This document shows, one piece after another, positions 36,418-49,437 of a DNA stretch of 64,000 nucleotides. How positions within the stretch are numbered: position 1 is the first letter of the stretch; each line of letters starts with the position of its first letter. Source of the DNA: Haematobia irritans. Taxonomy: Eukaryota > Arthropoda > Insecta > Diptera > Muscidae. Under the pieces are notes generated by a model. It was not told the origin of the DNA and searched no databases. It was given only the letters and a program-made list of their open reading frames with translations. The stretch lies in assembly GCF_050003625.1 (NCBI RefSeq), contig NC_134400.1:50782066-50846065 (forward strand). The letters run 5' to 3'. The position numbers and the translations under genes are program-made.

Positions 36418-37009
36418 TTTTGTCTAACATAGACTCCATATATTCTAACTTACAATTTAGAAGAGTATGTTAAGAAGTTTGAAGATACTTTGGCCTCGGC
36501 AAATGTTACCGCAACCAAATTATTTCGGTTGTGGATGACAGTCTTTAGTATCCATGATGGAGGGTACAGAAGATTCTTCTTGGCCGGAAAAGAAAACATA
36601 GATTATCTAAAATTTCGTTCTGCACAAAAGAGAACTCTTCTTGTTTGTCCTAAAAATTATGTTTAAGTAGACAAAATGAATGATATTGTCGTTATTAAAA
36701 TCAATACACACAAAAAAATAATTCTTTCCTCCCAAACGAAATTTTAGACAAACAAAGTTCGTTTCTCATTTGCTTTTCGCTGTAAGGAAGTTTATTTGGA
36801 AGAAAAGTATTTTTTTTGTGATAAACGTTTATTCTTTTCCAGGATGTAAAAACACTTTCATAAAGAGTAACTCAAAAAAAAATCTTTTCTGACTAATTGC
36901 ATTTTACCTCACATCTTTCTTACTCCCACGAGGTTTTTTAGTTCTTAGCACCTTTTTCTGTAATACAAAGAAAAAGAAATTATTCGAAATTTTTTAAATT
37001 TTACCTTTT

Positions 37010-37081
37010 GCCTGGACGGAGAATCGAACCGCGGACCATGCAATTTGTAAGCCAACACACTATCCACTGAGCTATGTTGCT
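37010..37081 (-). promoter_or_regulatory. tRNA-like head (right-arm type, copy 3)
   Basis: Read on the minus strand: TAGCTCAGTGGATAGTGTG at box A and GCGGTTCGATTCTCC at box B. Closest to a perfect pol III consensus of the set. Confidence 0.7.
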
Positions 37082-37194
37082 GTTATTGTCATCAATAGAC
37101 AACTATTCATATAAGTTATATTTATATAGCATAGCTTGCGGCGCCCACGAGCCGATTAAACAAACTTTATTTAACAGAAACATACATTTAGTTG

Positions 37195-37266
37195 GGCACC
37201 GTGGATCAGTGGTAGCTTCGTCCGCCTTGCATGCCAAGGGTCGTGGGTTCGATCCCTGTTTCTACC
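37195..37266 (+). promoter_or_regulatory. tRNA-like head (left-arm type, copy 3)
   Basis: GGCACCGTGGATCAGTGG at box A, CTTGCATGCC in the anticodon region, GTGGGTTCGATCCCTG at box B. Confidence 0.7.
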
Positions 37267-37564
37267 GAACATCAACAAGTTTTTTTTACATATATTCCAG
37301 ATATGTTCGGGAGACATACTATTTTATTAAATTTTTACTATGAACTCTAAAATGTGTTTTATTAAAGACTTAAAGTCAGAAAAGAATAATGGACTGTGTT
37401 GTTAGTTCAAAAATAATTTTTTTTATTGAAAAAATAAAAATTTTGTAACAAACGATTTTTTTTGTTGATAAAAGTTTAAATTTTCCGAAGCAATGCAAAA
37501 AACTCTAACAAAAGAAAAAAAACTCGGTACACGTTTTCCAAACGTTTTTTTTTCTTTGCGTGTA

Positions 37565-38233
37565 GAAGCATGTAATAATTGCAGTGAATAGGTGCAAACA
37601 AGATTTTCTCTGCGTGTTAGTCTTATTTTAAAATCTTTCACATTTTCTATAGCAGAGCCTAAGACTTTGGCTCGACCGAATACAGCACTCACTTACTTTG
37701 TGTGTGATATTACAGATTAATCTGCGGATTAATGATTTATGACATTTATAATTTCGTAAACATGAATTTCATCTACATTTAAGTCTGTTTTTCAAAAGCC
37801 TTCTTAAATTTGACAATTTGAACAAATTTTCATTATTTTATTGATTTAAAAAAAATCTCAAAGTTTCTAATCATTTTTTTTTTGTTTTGGCCAGGAGGCC
37901 AATTTGGTCATGTTGTATGCTTGTACTGTTGGTTGAGTGCTGATATTGTAGTACGTGTTAGCTAGATTCGTTTCTTTTTCAACTTGACAATAGAAACGCT
38001 TGAACTGCCTATTATGGAAATGTATTTCCTAAGTTTTTGGCGATCAGCTATTCAAGATATGGAGCCATACACAGGGAGTGGTTGACAGTGGTACGTCGAC
38101 GGTTACTTGGTTCTCCGTTAATCCAAGTTAAATTATAATCTAATATTTTCGCCTTTATACGATGACAAGTACCAGTAACGATGGCAGCAATGGTGGTGGT
38201 GGTTGTGGAGGATGCCACATGAATATCAATTTT
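37565..38233. other. No gene recognised
   Basis: Unassigned sequence between the TIR element and the HINE-B array; nothing repeated was recognised. Confidence 0.45.
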
Positions 38234-38374
38234 TATACCCTTCACCACTACTGTGGTACAGGGTATAATAAGTTTGTGCATTTGTATGTAACGCCAAGAA
38301 GGAAAAGTCTGAGACCCATCGTTTAGTATACCGATCGTCTTAGAATTAAATTCTGAGTCGATTTAGCGATGTCC

Positions 38375-38440
<66 letters not shown>

Positions 38441-39381
38441 CTGTCTGTCTGTTGATGTATTTTTGTGTGCAAAGTACAGCTCGCAGTTTTAGTCCGATTG
38501 TCCTAAAATTTGGTATAGGGTCCTGTTACGGCTCAAAGACGATCCCTATTGATTTTGGAAAAAATCGGTTCAGATTTAGATATAGCTGCCATATATATTT
38601 TTCACCGATCTGGTCATAATTGGCGTGTATATCAACCGATCTCCCTCAAATTCCGTACATCCGAATATTTTATGAGTCTCGAAAAACTTGCAAAATATCA
38701 GCCAAATCGGTTCAGATTTAGATATAGCTCCCATATATAGCTTTCACCCGATTTACACTCATTTGCCCACAGAGACCAATTTTTTGCTCCGATTTAGTTG
38801 AAATTTTGCACAGGGAGTAGAATTAGCATTGTAGCTATGCGTGCCAAATTTGGTTGAAATCGGTTCAGATTTAGATATAGCTCCCATATATAGCTTTCGC
38901 CCGATTTACACTCATATGACCACAGAGGCCAATTTTTTGCTCCGATTTAGTTGAAATTTTGCACAGGGAGTAGAATTAGCATTGTAGCTATGCGTGCTAA
39001 ATTTGGTTGAAATCGGTTCAGATTTAGATATAGCTCCCATATATATGTTTTTCTGATTTCGACAAAAATGGTCAAAATACCAACATTTTCTATGTAAAAT
39101 CGCCACTGTTTAGTCGAAAAGTTGTAAAAATTACTCTATTTTTCCTTAACTTCTAATGCATATATATCGAGCGATAAATCATAAATAAACTTTTGCGAAG
39201 TTTTCTTAAAATTGCTCCAGATTTAAATGTTTCCCATATTTATACCCTTCACCACTACTGTGGTACAGGGTATAATAAGTTTGTGCATTTGTATGTAACG
39301 CCAAGAAGGAAAAGTTTGAGACCCATCGTTTAGTATACCGATCGTCTTAGAATTAAATTCTGAGTCGATTTAGCGATGTCC

Positions 39382-39443
<62 letters not shown>

Positions 39444-40384
39444 CTGTCTGTCTGTTGATGTATTTTTGTGTGCAAAGTACAGCTCGCAGTTTTAGTCCGA
39501 TTGTCCTAAAATTTGGTATAGGGTCCTGTTACGGCTCAAAGACGATCCCTATTGATTTTGGAAAAAATCGGTTCAGATTTAGATATAGCTGCCATATATA
39601 TTTTTCACCGATCTGGTCATAATTGGCGTGTATATCAACCGATCTCCCTCAAATTCCGTACATCCGAATATTTTATGAGTCTTGAAAAACTTGCAAAATA
39701 TCAGCCAAATCGGTTCAGATTTAGATATAGCTCCCATATATAGCTTTCACCCGATTTACACTCATTTGCCCACAGAGACCAATTTTTTGCTCCGATTTAG
39801 TTGAAATTTTGCACAGGGAGTAGAATTAGCATTGTAGCTATGCGTGCCAAATTTGGTTGAAATCGGTTCAGATTTAGATATAGCTCCCATATATAGCTTT
39901 CGCCCGATTTACACTCATATGACCACAGAGGCCAATTTTTTGCTCCGATTTAGTTGAAATTTTGCACAGGGAGTAGAATTAGCATTGTAGCTATGCGTGC
40001 TAAATTTGGTTGAAATCGGTTCAGATTTAGATATAGCTCCCATATATATGTTTTTCTGATTTCGACAAAAATGGTCAAAATACCAACATTTTCTATGTAA
40101 AATCGCCACTGTTTAGTCGAAAAGTTGTAAAAATTACTCTATTTTTCCTTAACTTCTAATGCATATATATCGAGCGATAAATCATAAATAAACTTTTGCG
40201 AAGTTTTCTTAAAATTGCTCCAGATTTAAATGTTTCCCATATTTATACCCTTCACCACTACTGTGGTACAGGGTATAATAAGTTTGTGCATTTGTATGTA
40301 ACGCCAAGAAGGAAAAGTCTGAGACCCATCGTTTAGTATACCGATCGTCTTAGAATTAAATTCTGAGTCGATTTAGCGATGTCC

Positions 40385-40438
<54 letters not shown>

Positions 40439-41483
40439 CTGTCTGTCTGTTGATGTATTTTTGTGTGCAAAGTACAGCTCGCAGTTTTAGTCCGATTGTC
40501 CTAAAATTTGGTATAGGGTCCTGTTACGGCTCAAAGACGATCCCTATTGATTTTGGAAAAAATCGGTTCAGATTTAGATATAGCTGCCATATATATTTTT
40601 CACCGATCTGGTCATAATTGGCGTGTATATCAACCGATCTCCCTCAAATTCCGTACATCCGAATATTTTATGAGTCTTGAAAAACTTGCAAAATATCAGC
40701 CAAATCGGTTCAGATTTAGATATAGCTCCCATATATAGCTTTCACCCGATTTACACTCATTTGCCCACAGAGACCAATTTTTTGCTCCGATTTAGTTGAA
40801 ATTTTGCACAGGGAGTAGAATTAGCATTGTAGCTATGCGTGCCAAATTTGGTTGAAATCGGTTCAGATTTAGATATAGCTCCCATATATAGCTTTCGCCC
40901 GATTTACACTCATATGACCACAGAGGCCAATTTTTTGCTCCGATTTAGTTGAAATTTTGCACAGGGAGTAGAATTAGCATTGTAGCTATGCGTGCTAAAT
41001 TTGGTTGAAATCGGTTCAGATTTAGATATAGCTCCCATATATATGTTTTTCTGATTTCGACAAAAATGGTCAAAATACCAACATTTTCTATGTAAAATCG
41101 CCACTGTTTAGTCGAAAAGTTGTAAAAATTACTCTATTTTTCCTTAACTTCTAATGCATATATATCGAGCGATAAATCATAAATAAACTTTTGCGAAGTT
41201 TTCTTAAAATTGCTCCAGATTTAAATGTTTCCCATATTTTTTTACTAACATTGTGTTCCACCCTAGTGCATTAGCCGACTTAAATTTTGAGTCTATAGAT
41301 TTTGTAGAAGTCTATCAAATTCTGTCCAGATCGAGTGATATTTAAATGTATGTATTTGGGACAAACCTTTATATATAGCCCCAACACATTTGACGGATGT
41401 GATATGGTATCGAAAATTTAGATCTACAAAGTGGTGCAGGGTATAATATAGTCGGCCCCGCCCGACTTTAGACTTTCCTTACT
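38234..41483 (-). mobile_element. Complete HINE-B with three tandem ~1 kb body-tail units
   Basis: Read on the minus strand: head 41483-41240 (AAGTAAGGAAAGTCTAAAGT, GGGCGGGGCCGAC), then three body-monomer-microsatellite-tail units bounded near 40244, 39241 and 38234. Only the first unit has a head. Sequence is almost identical by eye to the plus-strand array at 1-3553, so the two form inverted arms about 35 kb apart. The GTCT tracts differ in length between units. Confidence 0.85.
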
Positions 41484-42749
41484 GGTTTTAATTACAATTT
41501 TTAATTATTTTTGTTGGGGCAAGTATTGTAGATGTCTTTGTATTTTTTGTTTTTGTTTTTATCTTTTGTCTCCTTTTCATTCTGGCAATATTTAAAGTTT
41601 TCGGCATTGTCTGGGTCTTCGTCTTCGTCTTTAGCTTTGTTTTCGTTTTATTTGTTTTGATAATGACTTCGTAAATAAAATTATATGTTTTTTTATGGAC
41701 AATTAGTAAATGGCACACCACAAAACGTGACTTTAGCTTTTTAATTGTTATTGTGAATAATATTTTGTGTAGTTAATACTTTTTTGATAAATATTTTTTT
41801 GTTGTTTCTTTTTATTAACTTTGCTTATTTGTATATCTTTTTTATCATTTCAAATGTATATATTTATCGAAGTAATTGCACATAATTATATATTTGCTTA
41901 GACGCAGTGACAGTGAATAAAAATATATGGCTTAGAGATAGAAAAAATCGAAAATCGGTTTTTGACGACACTTCACTTAAAAAAATGGGCGCTAAAGACA
42001 ATTTAACTTTAATTTGCTTCATGGAAATTTTTTTTGTTTTTCCCTCATAGGGGAAAGTTTGCTTCTTTTTATTAATTTGATTGTGAATGTTGGTTAAATG
42101 AGCTAAAAGCGAGAAAATTATACACAAGTGAAGCAGATTTAAGAAATTCGTATTTCCCATAAAATTGTTCAGAATTGCGCGACATTTTGTGTAATTTTCA
42201 TCTCCATTTTTTCCCCTTGAAAATATGAAACTCTCTTCAATATTTAAAAATAGAAATATCTCTAATAACAAATAAATAAATATTTATGAAAAAATTTTCT
42301 TTTTTTTGTAATATCGGCATTATAGTTTAATTAAAAATTTCTAAAATTAACCTTTTCTTTCTTGGTGTGTTCATTTTTTCATTCATTTTGTAATCTTCAA
42401 TTGCGACTAAACAACTTTCAATTTTTTTGTTTTTCAAAATCAACTCATGACGTGATGTTTGGTATGTGCCCAAAATAGTTTAATAGACGTTTGAAGTTGA
42501 CCTAATTTGACCTATTATTTGACTTTTCACTAAGCATTGATAATAGATTATAATCCGTCCCTAATGAGGCAATATTTTTGTGGAAGCGGAATGACGAAGA
42601 TATTGACCCAGTATTAAAAGAAATGCAACCGATATTTTAGGACACGTAATTAACACAATATGAAGGAGAAATTCCGTTAATATACAAAAATCTAATTAAA
42701 AGAAAGTTCAAGATCTTTGCTCTAAAATTTGTATACCCTAAACCAAATA
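41484..42749. other. No gene; possible diverged family E piece
   Basis: 41980-42190 resembles a diverged minus-strand family E 3' half (CAATTTAACTTTAATTTGCT, GGGGAAAGTTTGCTTC). Frames at 41488-41721 and 41864-42271 have low-complexity Lys/Thr or hydrophobic content and no domain. Confidence 0.4.
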
Positions 42750-44385
42750 ACAGGTTGGCTGATAAGTCCCCGGTCTGGTACATAGATGGCGTCGTTAGTA
42801 TTAAATGCATATTATTTTTATATAGTACCAACCTTCAAATGATTCGTGTCAAAATTTGACGTCTGAAAATCAATTAGTTTGTGAGATAGAGCGTCTTTTG
42901 TGAAGCAACTTTTGTTATTGTGAAAACAAGTAAGGAAAGTCTAAAGTCGGGCGGGACCGACTATATTATACCCTGCACCACTTTGTAGATCTAAATTTTC
43001 GATACCATATCACATCCGTAAAATGTGTTAGGGGCTATAATACAATAAAGGTTTGTCCCAAATACATACATTTAGATATCACTCGATCTGGACAGAATTT
43101 GATAGACTTCTACAAATTCTATAGACTCAAAATTTAAGTCGGCTAATGCACTAGGGTGAAACACATAGTTAGTAAAAAAATATGGGAAACATATAAATCT
43201 GAAGCAATTTTAAGGAAACTTCGCAAAAGTTTATTTATGATTTATCGCTCGATATATATGTATTAGAAGTTTAGGAAAATTAGAGTCATTTTACAACTTT
43301 TCGACTAAGCAGTGGCGATTTAACAAGAAAAATGTTCGTATTTTGACCATTTTTGTCGAAATCAGAAAAACATATATATGGGAGCTATATCTAAATCTGA
43401 ATCGATTTCAACCAAATTTAGCACGCATAGCTACAATACTAATTCTACTCCCTTTGCAAAATTTCAACAAAATCGGAGTTAAAAATTGTCCTATGTGGTC
43501 ATATGAGTGGAAATCGGGCGAAAGCTATGTATGGGAGCTATATCTAAATCTGAACCGATTTCAATCAAATTTGGCACACTTGACTACACTACTAGTTGTA
43601 CTGCTAGTGCAAAATTTCAATCAAATTGGGCCAAACCTCTGGCTTCTAGGACCATATTAGTCCATATCGGGCGAAAGATATATATGGGAGCTATATCTAA
43701 ATCTGAACCGATTTCAACCAAATTTGGCAGACATGACTACACTACTAATTGTACTTCTAGTGCAAAATTTCAACCAAATTGGGCCAAAACTCTGGCTTCT
43801 GGGTTCATATAAGTCCATATCGGACAAAAGATATATATGGGAGCTATATCTAAATCTGAACCGACTTCAATAAAATTTTGCGCACTCGACTATACTACCA
43901 ATTGTACTCCTCGTGCAAAATTTCAAGCAATTCGGGATAAAACTCTGGATTCTGGATCCATATAAGTGCATATCGGGCGAAAGATATATATGGGAGCTAT
44001 ATCTAAATCTGAACCGATTTCTTCCAAAAACAATAGGGTTCTATTCTGACCCAAAACAGGAACATGTGCCAAATTTGAGGTCGATTGGACCTAAACTGCG
44101 ACCTAGACTTTGATCACAAAAATGTGTTCACAGAGAGACGGACGGACGGACGGACAGACGGACAGGGTTATATCGACTCAGGGAACCACCCCGAGCATTA
44201 TTGCCAAAGACACCATGTGTCTATCTCGTCTCCTTCTGGGTGTTACAAAAATATGCACTAACTTATAATACCCTGTTCCACAGTGTGGCGCAGGGTATAA
44301 ATATGGGAAAGATTTAAATATGAAGCAATTTTAAGGAAACTTCACAAACTTTTAATTTTGATATATCGCTCGATATATATGTATT

Positions 44386-45507
44386 CATTAGCGTAGCTAG
44401 ATAATTTTCCTAGGGGGGGGGCTATAGCCCCCCTAGCTAAAAATTTATATACTGAACTTATAGGTTCAATTATTGTTTTATTCCATAAAAAAGAATACCA
44501 AAATAATATATAATACAGCAACTAAAAGTAGTTCCACACTTTTCCCAGCAAAAAAATTGGGATTTGTTTTAAAGGCAGAACTTTAAAAGCACTTCCAAAA
44601 ATGTCCTCACAAAGAAGTTAATTATATTAACTACACAGGAAGTTTTTTACTTCAGTTTTTTCATATTTTAAAGCGTAATTTTTGTTTTCTTTTTTCAAAT
44701 AGTTTAAAAAAGAGTAAGAATAAATAAAATGGTAAAAATTATTCAAATTTTGCCACAAAAATGCTAAATCCATTATAGAAAAATCGATAATTTTTGAAAA
44801 TATTCAAACAAGCGTTAGAATGCATTAAAAATCATAAAAAAAATATAAAAATTATTATAAATTAATGTTTCTTGAAGCTCGAGGTCTTTATAAATATTTA
44901 TATAATTCTAACAAAAGGTCGACCAAAAATCATATAAAAAACGAATAAATAAAAATTATTTATTTCGGAAAATATCACACAATTTTTTAATTCACATTCA
45001 AAACTCTGAATTCGGATCACACCGTAAGAAGTGATGCCAATTTATTGCAACGGCTGTTGAAACGGTGGACATTCGTTCTATGACGAGTTCCTATTACATT
45101 CATCGCTTCTCCGCCAATTTTGCACCACTTCCGGACCCAAAAAGAACATTTTCACTTCTTTTTTGGCGACTCTTTTTTGCAGCATTATTAAGATATTAAT
45201 TTAAGATGACTAAACCAGACTAAACAATATAATAAAGGAGCTTTAGTTATTCAACTAAACCATAAGTTCAATCATTGCTCTATTTCATAAATATCAGACT
45301 TCAAACATTGCAGTCGGCAACTGCTCCCACTACCCAAGTAGTTCGATTTTGCATGAAAGTCTTTAGCGGAACTTTGTGCGGTTGTATAGACTTCTTTAAT
45401 TTTTATAAAAATGTAAAATCGTAAATAGGATTTAAAATTCTGGGGGGGGGCTAAATTTTTTCTGGGGGGGTCTAAGCCCCCTCCCCAGAGGCCTTCCTAC
45501 GCTTATG
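44386..45507. mobile_element. hAT-like non-autonomous element (1,122 bp)
   Basis: Perfect 8-bp target duplication TATGTATT at 44378-44385 and 45508-45515. Inverted ends CATTAGCGTAG and CATAAGCGTAG (read inward), followed by G/C-run blocks CCTAGGGGGGGGGCTATAGC and GGGGGGGTCTAAGCCCCCTC. No transposase; the interior is largely a family D MITE (44544-45185). Confidence 0.85.
44544..45185. mobile_element. Family D MITE nested in the hAT element
   Basis: Starts CCCAGCAAAAAAATTGGGAT; internal GATCACACCGTAAGAAGTGA and GCACCACTTCCGGACC match the other copies; right end TTTTTTGCAG is degraded. Confidence 0.7.
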
Positions 45508-47445
45508 TATGTATTAGAAGTTTAGGAAAATTAAAGTCATTTTTACAACTTTTCGACTAAACAGAGGCGATTTTAAAAGGAAAATGTTCGTATTTTGACC
45601 ATTTTTGTCGAAATCAGAAAAACATATATATGGGAGCTATATCTAAATCTGAATCGATTTCAACCAAATTTAGCACGCATAGCTACAATGCTAATTCTAC
45701 TCCCTTTGCAAAATTTCAACAAAATCGGAGTTAAAAATTGGCCTCTGTGGTCATATGAGTGTAAATCGGGCGAAAGCTATATATGGGAGCTATATCTAAA
45801 TCTCAACCGATTTCAATCAAATTTGGCACACTTGACTACACTACTAGTTGTACTGCTAGTGCAAAATTTCAATCAAATTGGGCCAAACCTCTGGCTTCTA
45901 GAACCATATTAGTCCATATCGGGCGAAAGATATATATGGGAGCTATATCTACATCTGAACCGATTTCAACCAAATTTGGCACACATGACTACACTACTAA
46001 TTGTACTTCTAGTGCAAAATTTCAACCAAATTCGGCCAAAACTGGCTTCTAGGACCATATTAGTCAATATCGGGCGAAAGATATATATGGGAGCTATATT
46101 TAAATCTGAACCGATTTCAATAAAATTTAGCACACTTGACTACACTACTAATTGTACTCCATGTGCAAAATTTCAACCAAATTGGGCCTAAACTCTGGCT
46201 TCTGGGTTCATATAAGTCCATATCGGACAAAAGATATATGTGGGAGCTATATCTAAATCTGAACCGATTTCAATCAAATTTTGCACACTCGACTATACTA
46301 CCAATTGTACTCCTCGTGCAAAATTTCAAGCAATTCGGGATAAAACTCTGGCTTCTGGTTCCATATAAGTGCATATCGGGCGAAAGATATATATGGGAGC
46401 TATATCTAAATCTGAACCGATTTCTTCCAAAAACAATAGGGTTCTATTCTGACCCAAAACAGGAACATGTGCCAAATTTGAGGTCGATTGGACCTAAACT
46501 GCGACCTAGACTTTGATCACAAAAATGTGTTCACAGACAGACGGACGGACGGACAGACGGACATGGTTATATCGACTCAGGGAACCACCCCGAGCATTAT
46601 TGCCAAAGACACCATGTGTCTATCTCGTCTCCTTCTGGGTGTTACAAACATATGCACTAACTTATAATACCCTGTTCCACAGTGTGGCGCAGGGTATAAA
46701 AAATATGGGAAACATTTAAATCTGAAGCAATTTTAAGGAAACTTCGTAAAAGTTTATTTATGATTTATCGCTCGATATATATGTATTAAAAGTTTAGGAA
46801 AATTAGAGTCATTTTTACAACTTTTAGACAAAGCAGTGGCGATTTAACAAGGAAAATGTTGGTATTTTGACCATTCTTGTCGAAATCAGAAAAACATATA
46901 TGTGGGAGCTATATCTAAATCTGATTTCGATTTCAATCAAATTTAGCACGCATAGCTACAATGCTAATTCTACTCCCTTTGCAAAATTTCAACAAAATCG
47001 GAGTTAAAAATTGGCCTCTGTGGTCATATGAGTGTAAATCGGGCGAAAGCTATATATGGGAGCTATGTCTAAATCTCAACCGATTTCAACCAAATTTGGC
47101 ACGCATAGCTACAATGCTAATTCTACTCCCTGTGCAAAATTTCAACTAAATCGGTGCACAAAATTGGCCTCTGTGGCCATATGAGTGTAAATCGGGCGAA
47201 AGCTATATATGGGAGCTATATCTAAATCTGAACCGATTTCAATAAAAATTTTAATAAACTGCGACCTAGACTTTAATTACAAAAATGTGTTCACGGACAG
47301 ACGGACATGGCTATATCGACTCAGGAGCCCACCCTGAGCATTTTTGCCAAAGACACCAGGTGTCTATCTCGTCTCCTTCTGGGTGTTGCAAACATATGCA
47401 CTAACTTATAATACTTTGTTCCACAGTGTGGCGCAGGGTATAAAA

Positions 47446-47950
47446 ATGGAAAAAAAGAATTTCGTGTTTTTATAAAATACTGTTTTCTGAAAGGAAAACA
47501 TACGGTGGAAGCAAAAACTTGGCTTGATAATGAGTTTCCGGACTCTGCCCCGGGGAAATCAACAATAATTGATTGGTATGCAAAATTCAAGCGTGGTGAA
47601 ATGAGCACGGAGGACGGTGAACGCAGTGGACGCCCGAAAGAGGTGGTTACCGACGAAAACATCAAAAAAATCCACAAAATGATTTTGAATGACCGTAAAA
47701 TGAAGTTGATCGAGATAGCAGAGGCCTTAAAGATATCAAAGGAACGTGTTGGTCATATCATTCATCAATATTGGTATATGCGGAAGCTCTGTGCAAAATG
47801 GGTGCCGCGCGAGCTCACATTTGACCAAAAACAACAACGTGTTGATGATTCTGAGCGGTGTTTGCTGCTGTTAACTCGTAATACACCCGAGTTTTTCCGT
47901 CGATATGTGACAATGGATGAAACGTGGCTCCATCACTATACTCCTGAGTC
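47446..47950 (+). pseudogene. Himar1-like transposase, 5' half (first copy)
   Basis: ATG at 47446 begins MEKK, but one base is missing at about codon 5, so translation from this ATG stops within ten codons. In the corrected reading phase (from 47505) the N-terminal paired-type DNA-binding region follows, with WLDNEFPDSAPGKSTIIDWY, SGRPKEVV linker and the second helix-turn-helix KISKERVGHI. The copy reaches the first catalytic Asp (TMDETWLHHYTPES) and ends abruptly at 47950, joined to HINE-B sequence. The remaining two catalytic acids are absent from this copy. Confidence 0.85.
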
Positions 47951-48455
47951 CAAATTTGGCAAGCGTAACTACAATGCTAATTCTACTCCCTGTGCAAAAT
48001 TTCAACTAAATCTGAGCAAAAATTATGCCTCTGTGGTCATATGAGTGTAAATCGGGCGAAAGCTATATATGGGAGCTATATCTAAATCTGAACCGATTTC
48101 AACCAAATTTGGCACGCATAGCTACAATGCTAATTCTACTCCCTGTGCAAAATTTCAACTAAATCGGTGCACAAAATTGGCCTCTGTGGCCATATGAGTG
48201 TAAATCGGGCGAAAGCTATATATGGGAGCTATATCTAAATCTGAACCGATTTCAATAAAAAATACAATAAACTGCGACCTAGACTTTAATTACAAAAATG
48301 TGTTCACGGACAGACGGACATGGCTATATCGACTCAGGAGCCCACCCTGAGCATTTTTGCCAAAGACACCAGGTGTCTATCTCGTCTCCTTCTGGGTGTT
48401 GCAAACATATGCACTAACTTATAATACTTTGTTCCACAGTGTGGCGCAGGGTATA
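47951..48455 (+). repeat. Duplicated HINE-B 3' piece
   Basis: One diverged monomer (AAATTTGGCAAGCGTAACTA), then a second monomer, GACAGACGGACATGGC and the tail hairpin match 46938-47443 at an offset of 1,013. It separates the two transposase copies. Confidence 0.8.
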
Positions 48456-48458
48456 AAA

Positions 48459-49437
48459 ATGGAAAAAAAGAATTTCGTGTTTTTATAAAATACTGTTTTC
48501 TGAAGGGAAAACATACGGTGGAAGCAAAAACTTGGCTTGATAATGAGTTTCCGGACTCTGCCCCAGGGAAATCAACAATAATTGATTGGTATGCTAAATT
48601 CAAGCGTGGTGAAATGAGCACGGAGGACGGTGAACGCAGTGGACGCCCGAAAGAGGTGGTTACCGACGAAAACATCAAAAAAATCCACAAAATGATTTTG
48701 AATGACCGTAAAATGAAGTTGATCGAGATAGCAGAGGCCTTAAAGATATCAAAGGAACGTGTTGGTCATATCATTCATCAATATTGGTATATGCGGAAGC
48801 TCTGTGCAAAATGGGTGCCGCGCGAGCTCACATTTGACCAAAAACAACAACGTGTTGATGATTCTGAGCGGTGTTTGCTGCTGTTAACTCGTAATACACC
48901 CGAGTTTTTCCGTCGATATGTGACAATGGATGAAACGTGGCTCCATCACTATACTCCTGAGTCCAATCGACAGTCGGCTGTGTGGACAGCGAACGGTGAA
49001 CCATCTCCGAAGCGTGGTAAAACTCAAATGTCCGCTGGCAAAGTAATGACAGTGACTATTATATGGCGTTATTGGAGCGTTTGAAGGTCGAAATCGCGGC
49101 AAAACGACCCCATATGAAGAAGAAAAAAGTGTTGTTCCACCAAGACAACGCACCGTGCCACAAGTCATTGAGAACGATGGCAAAAATTCATGAATTGGGC
49201 TTCGAATTGCTTCCCCACCCACCGTATTCTCCAGATCTGGCCCCCAGCGACTTTTTCTTGTTCTCAGACCTCAAAAGGATGCTCGCAGGGAAAAAAATTG
49301 GCTGCAATGAAGAGGTGATCGCCGAAACTGGGACCTATTTTAAGGCAAAACCGAAGGAGTACTACCAAAATGGTATGAAAAAATTGGAAAGTCGTTATAA
49401 TCGTTGTATCACTCTTGAAGGGAACTATGTTGAATAA
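48459..49437 (+). pseudogene. Himar1-like transposase, second copy (near full, broken)
   Basis: Mariner DD34D transposase, a cut-and-paste enzyme that recognises the ~28-bp terminal repeats. ATG at 48459; the same single-base loss near codon 5 as in the first copy. The DNA-binding domain and the first Asp (TMDETWLHH) are present. After SAGKVM a deletion of roughly 65 bases removes the block before YYMALLERL and shifts the frame (premature stop at 49084). The next phase runs 49063-49437 with second Asp in HQDNAPCHKS, third Asp in YSPDLAPSDFFLF, and a C-terminus ending GNYVE. All three catalytic acids survive, but the frameshift and deletion make it inactive. Confidence 0.9.

Larger units (their letters stand above)
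34009..36585 (-). mobile_element. Outer HINE-A element containing a MITE and a second HINE-A
   Basis: Tail at 34009 (ATGGGGGGTATATTAACATT), conserved block, MITE at 34371-34902, diverged monomers to about 35373, inner HINE-A 35374-36417, then its own head at 36418-36585 (GACTCCATATATTCTAACTT). The join GGTATTTAATTTGCC | CTCCATATATTCTAAC matches the uninterrupted order at 16862-16925. Confidence 0.7.
36707..37562. mobile_element. TA-flanked TIR element with two divergent tRNA-like promoters, copy 3 (inverted)
   Basis: Flanked by TA at 36705-36706 and 37563-37564. Ends CACACAAAAAAATAATTC and TTTTTTTTCTTTGCGTG. Arms are in the reverse order of copies 1 and 2, as expected for an inverted insertion; the two tRNA-like blocks still point outward. 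Minus-strand fragment 37010-37081, plus-strand 37195-37266. Confidence 0.8.
42928..47443 (+). mobile_element. HINE-B element with three tandem units, inserted before the Himar1 start codon
   Basis: Head at 42928 (AAGTAAGGAAAGTCTAAAGT); unit tails at about 44299, 46700 and 47443 (CACAGTGTGGCGCAGGGTAT). The second unit is split by a hAT element (44386-45507). Microsatellites are GACGGACGGACGGACAGACG-type. Insertion falls between GTGAAAACA and ATGGAAAAAA of the mariner, so it separates its promoter/UTR from the coding sequence. Confidence 0.85.

Noticed and set aside
41488..41721. Lys/Thr-rich minus-strand frame as a small gene
   Set aside because: Low-complexity translation of a TTTTG/TCTTCG-rich tract; no homologous frame or start context.
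47505..48044. Intact mariner transposase gene
   Set aside because: The apparent frame begins at a GTG, lacks the true N-terminus because of a one-base loss, and runs into HINE sequence at its 3' end.
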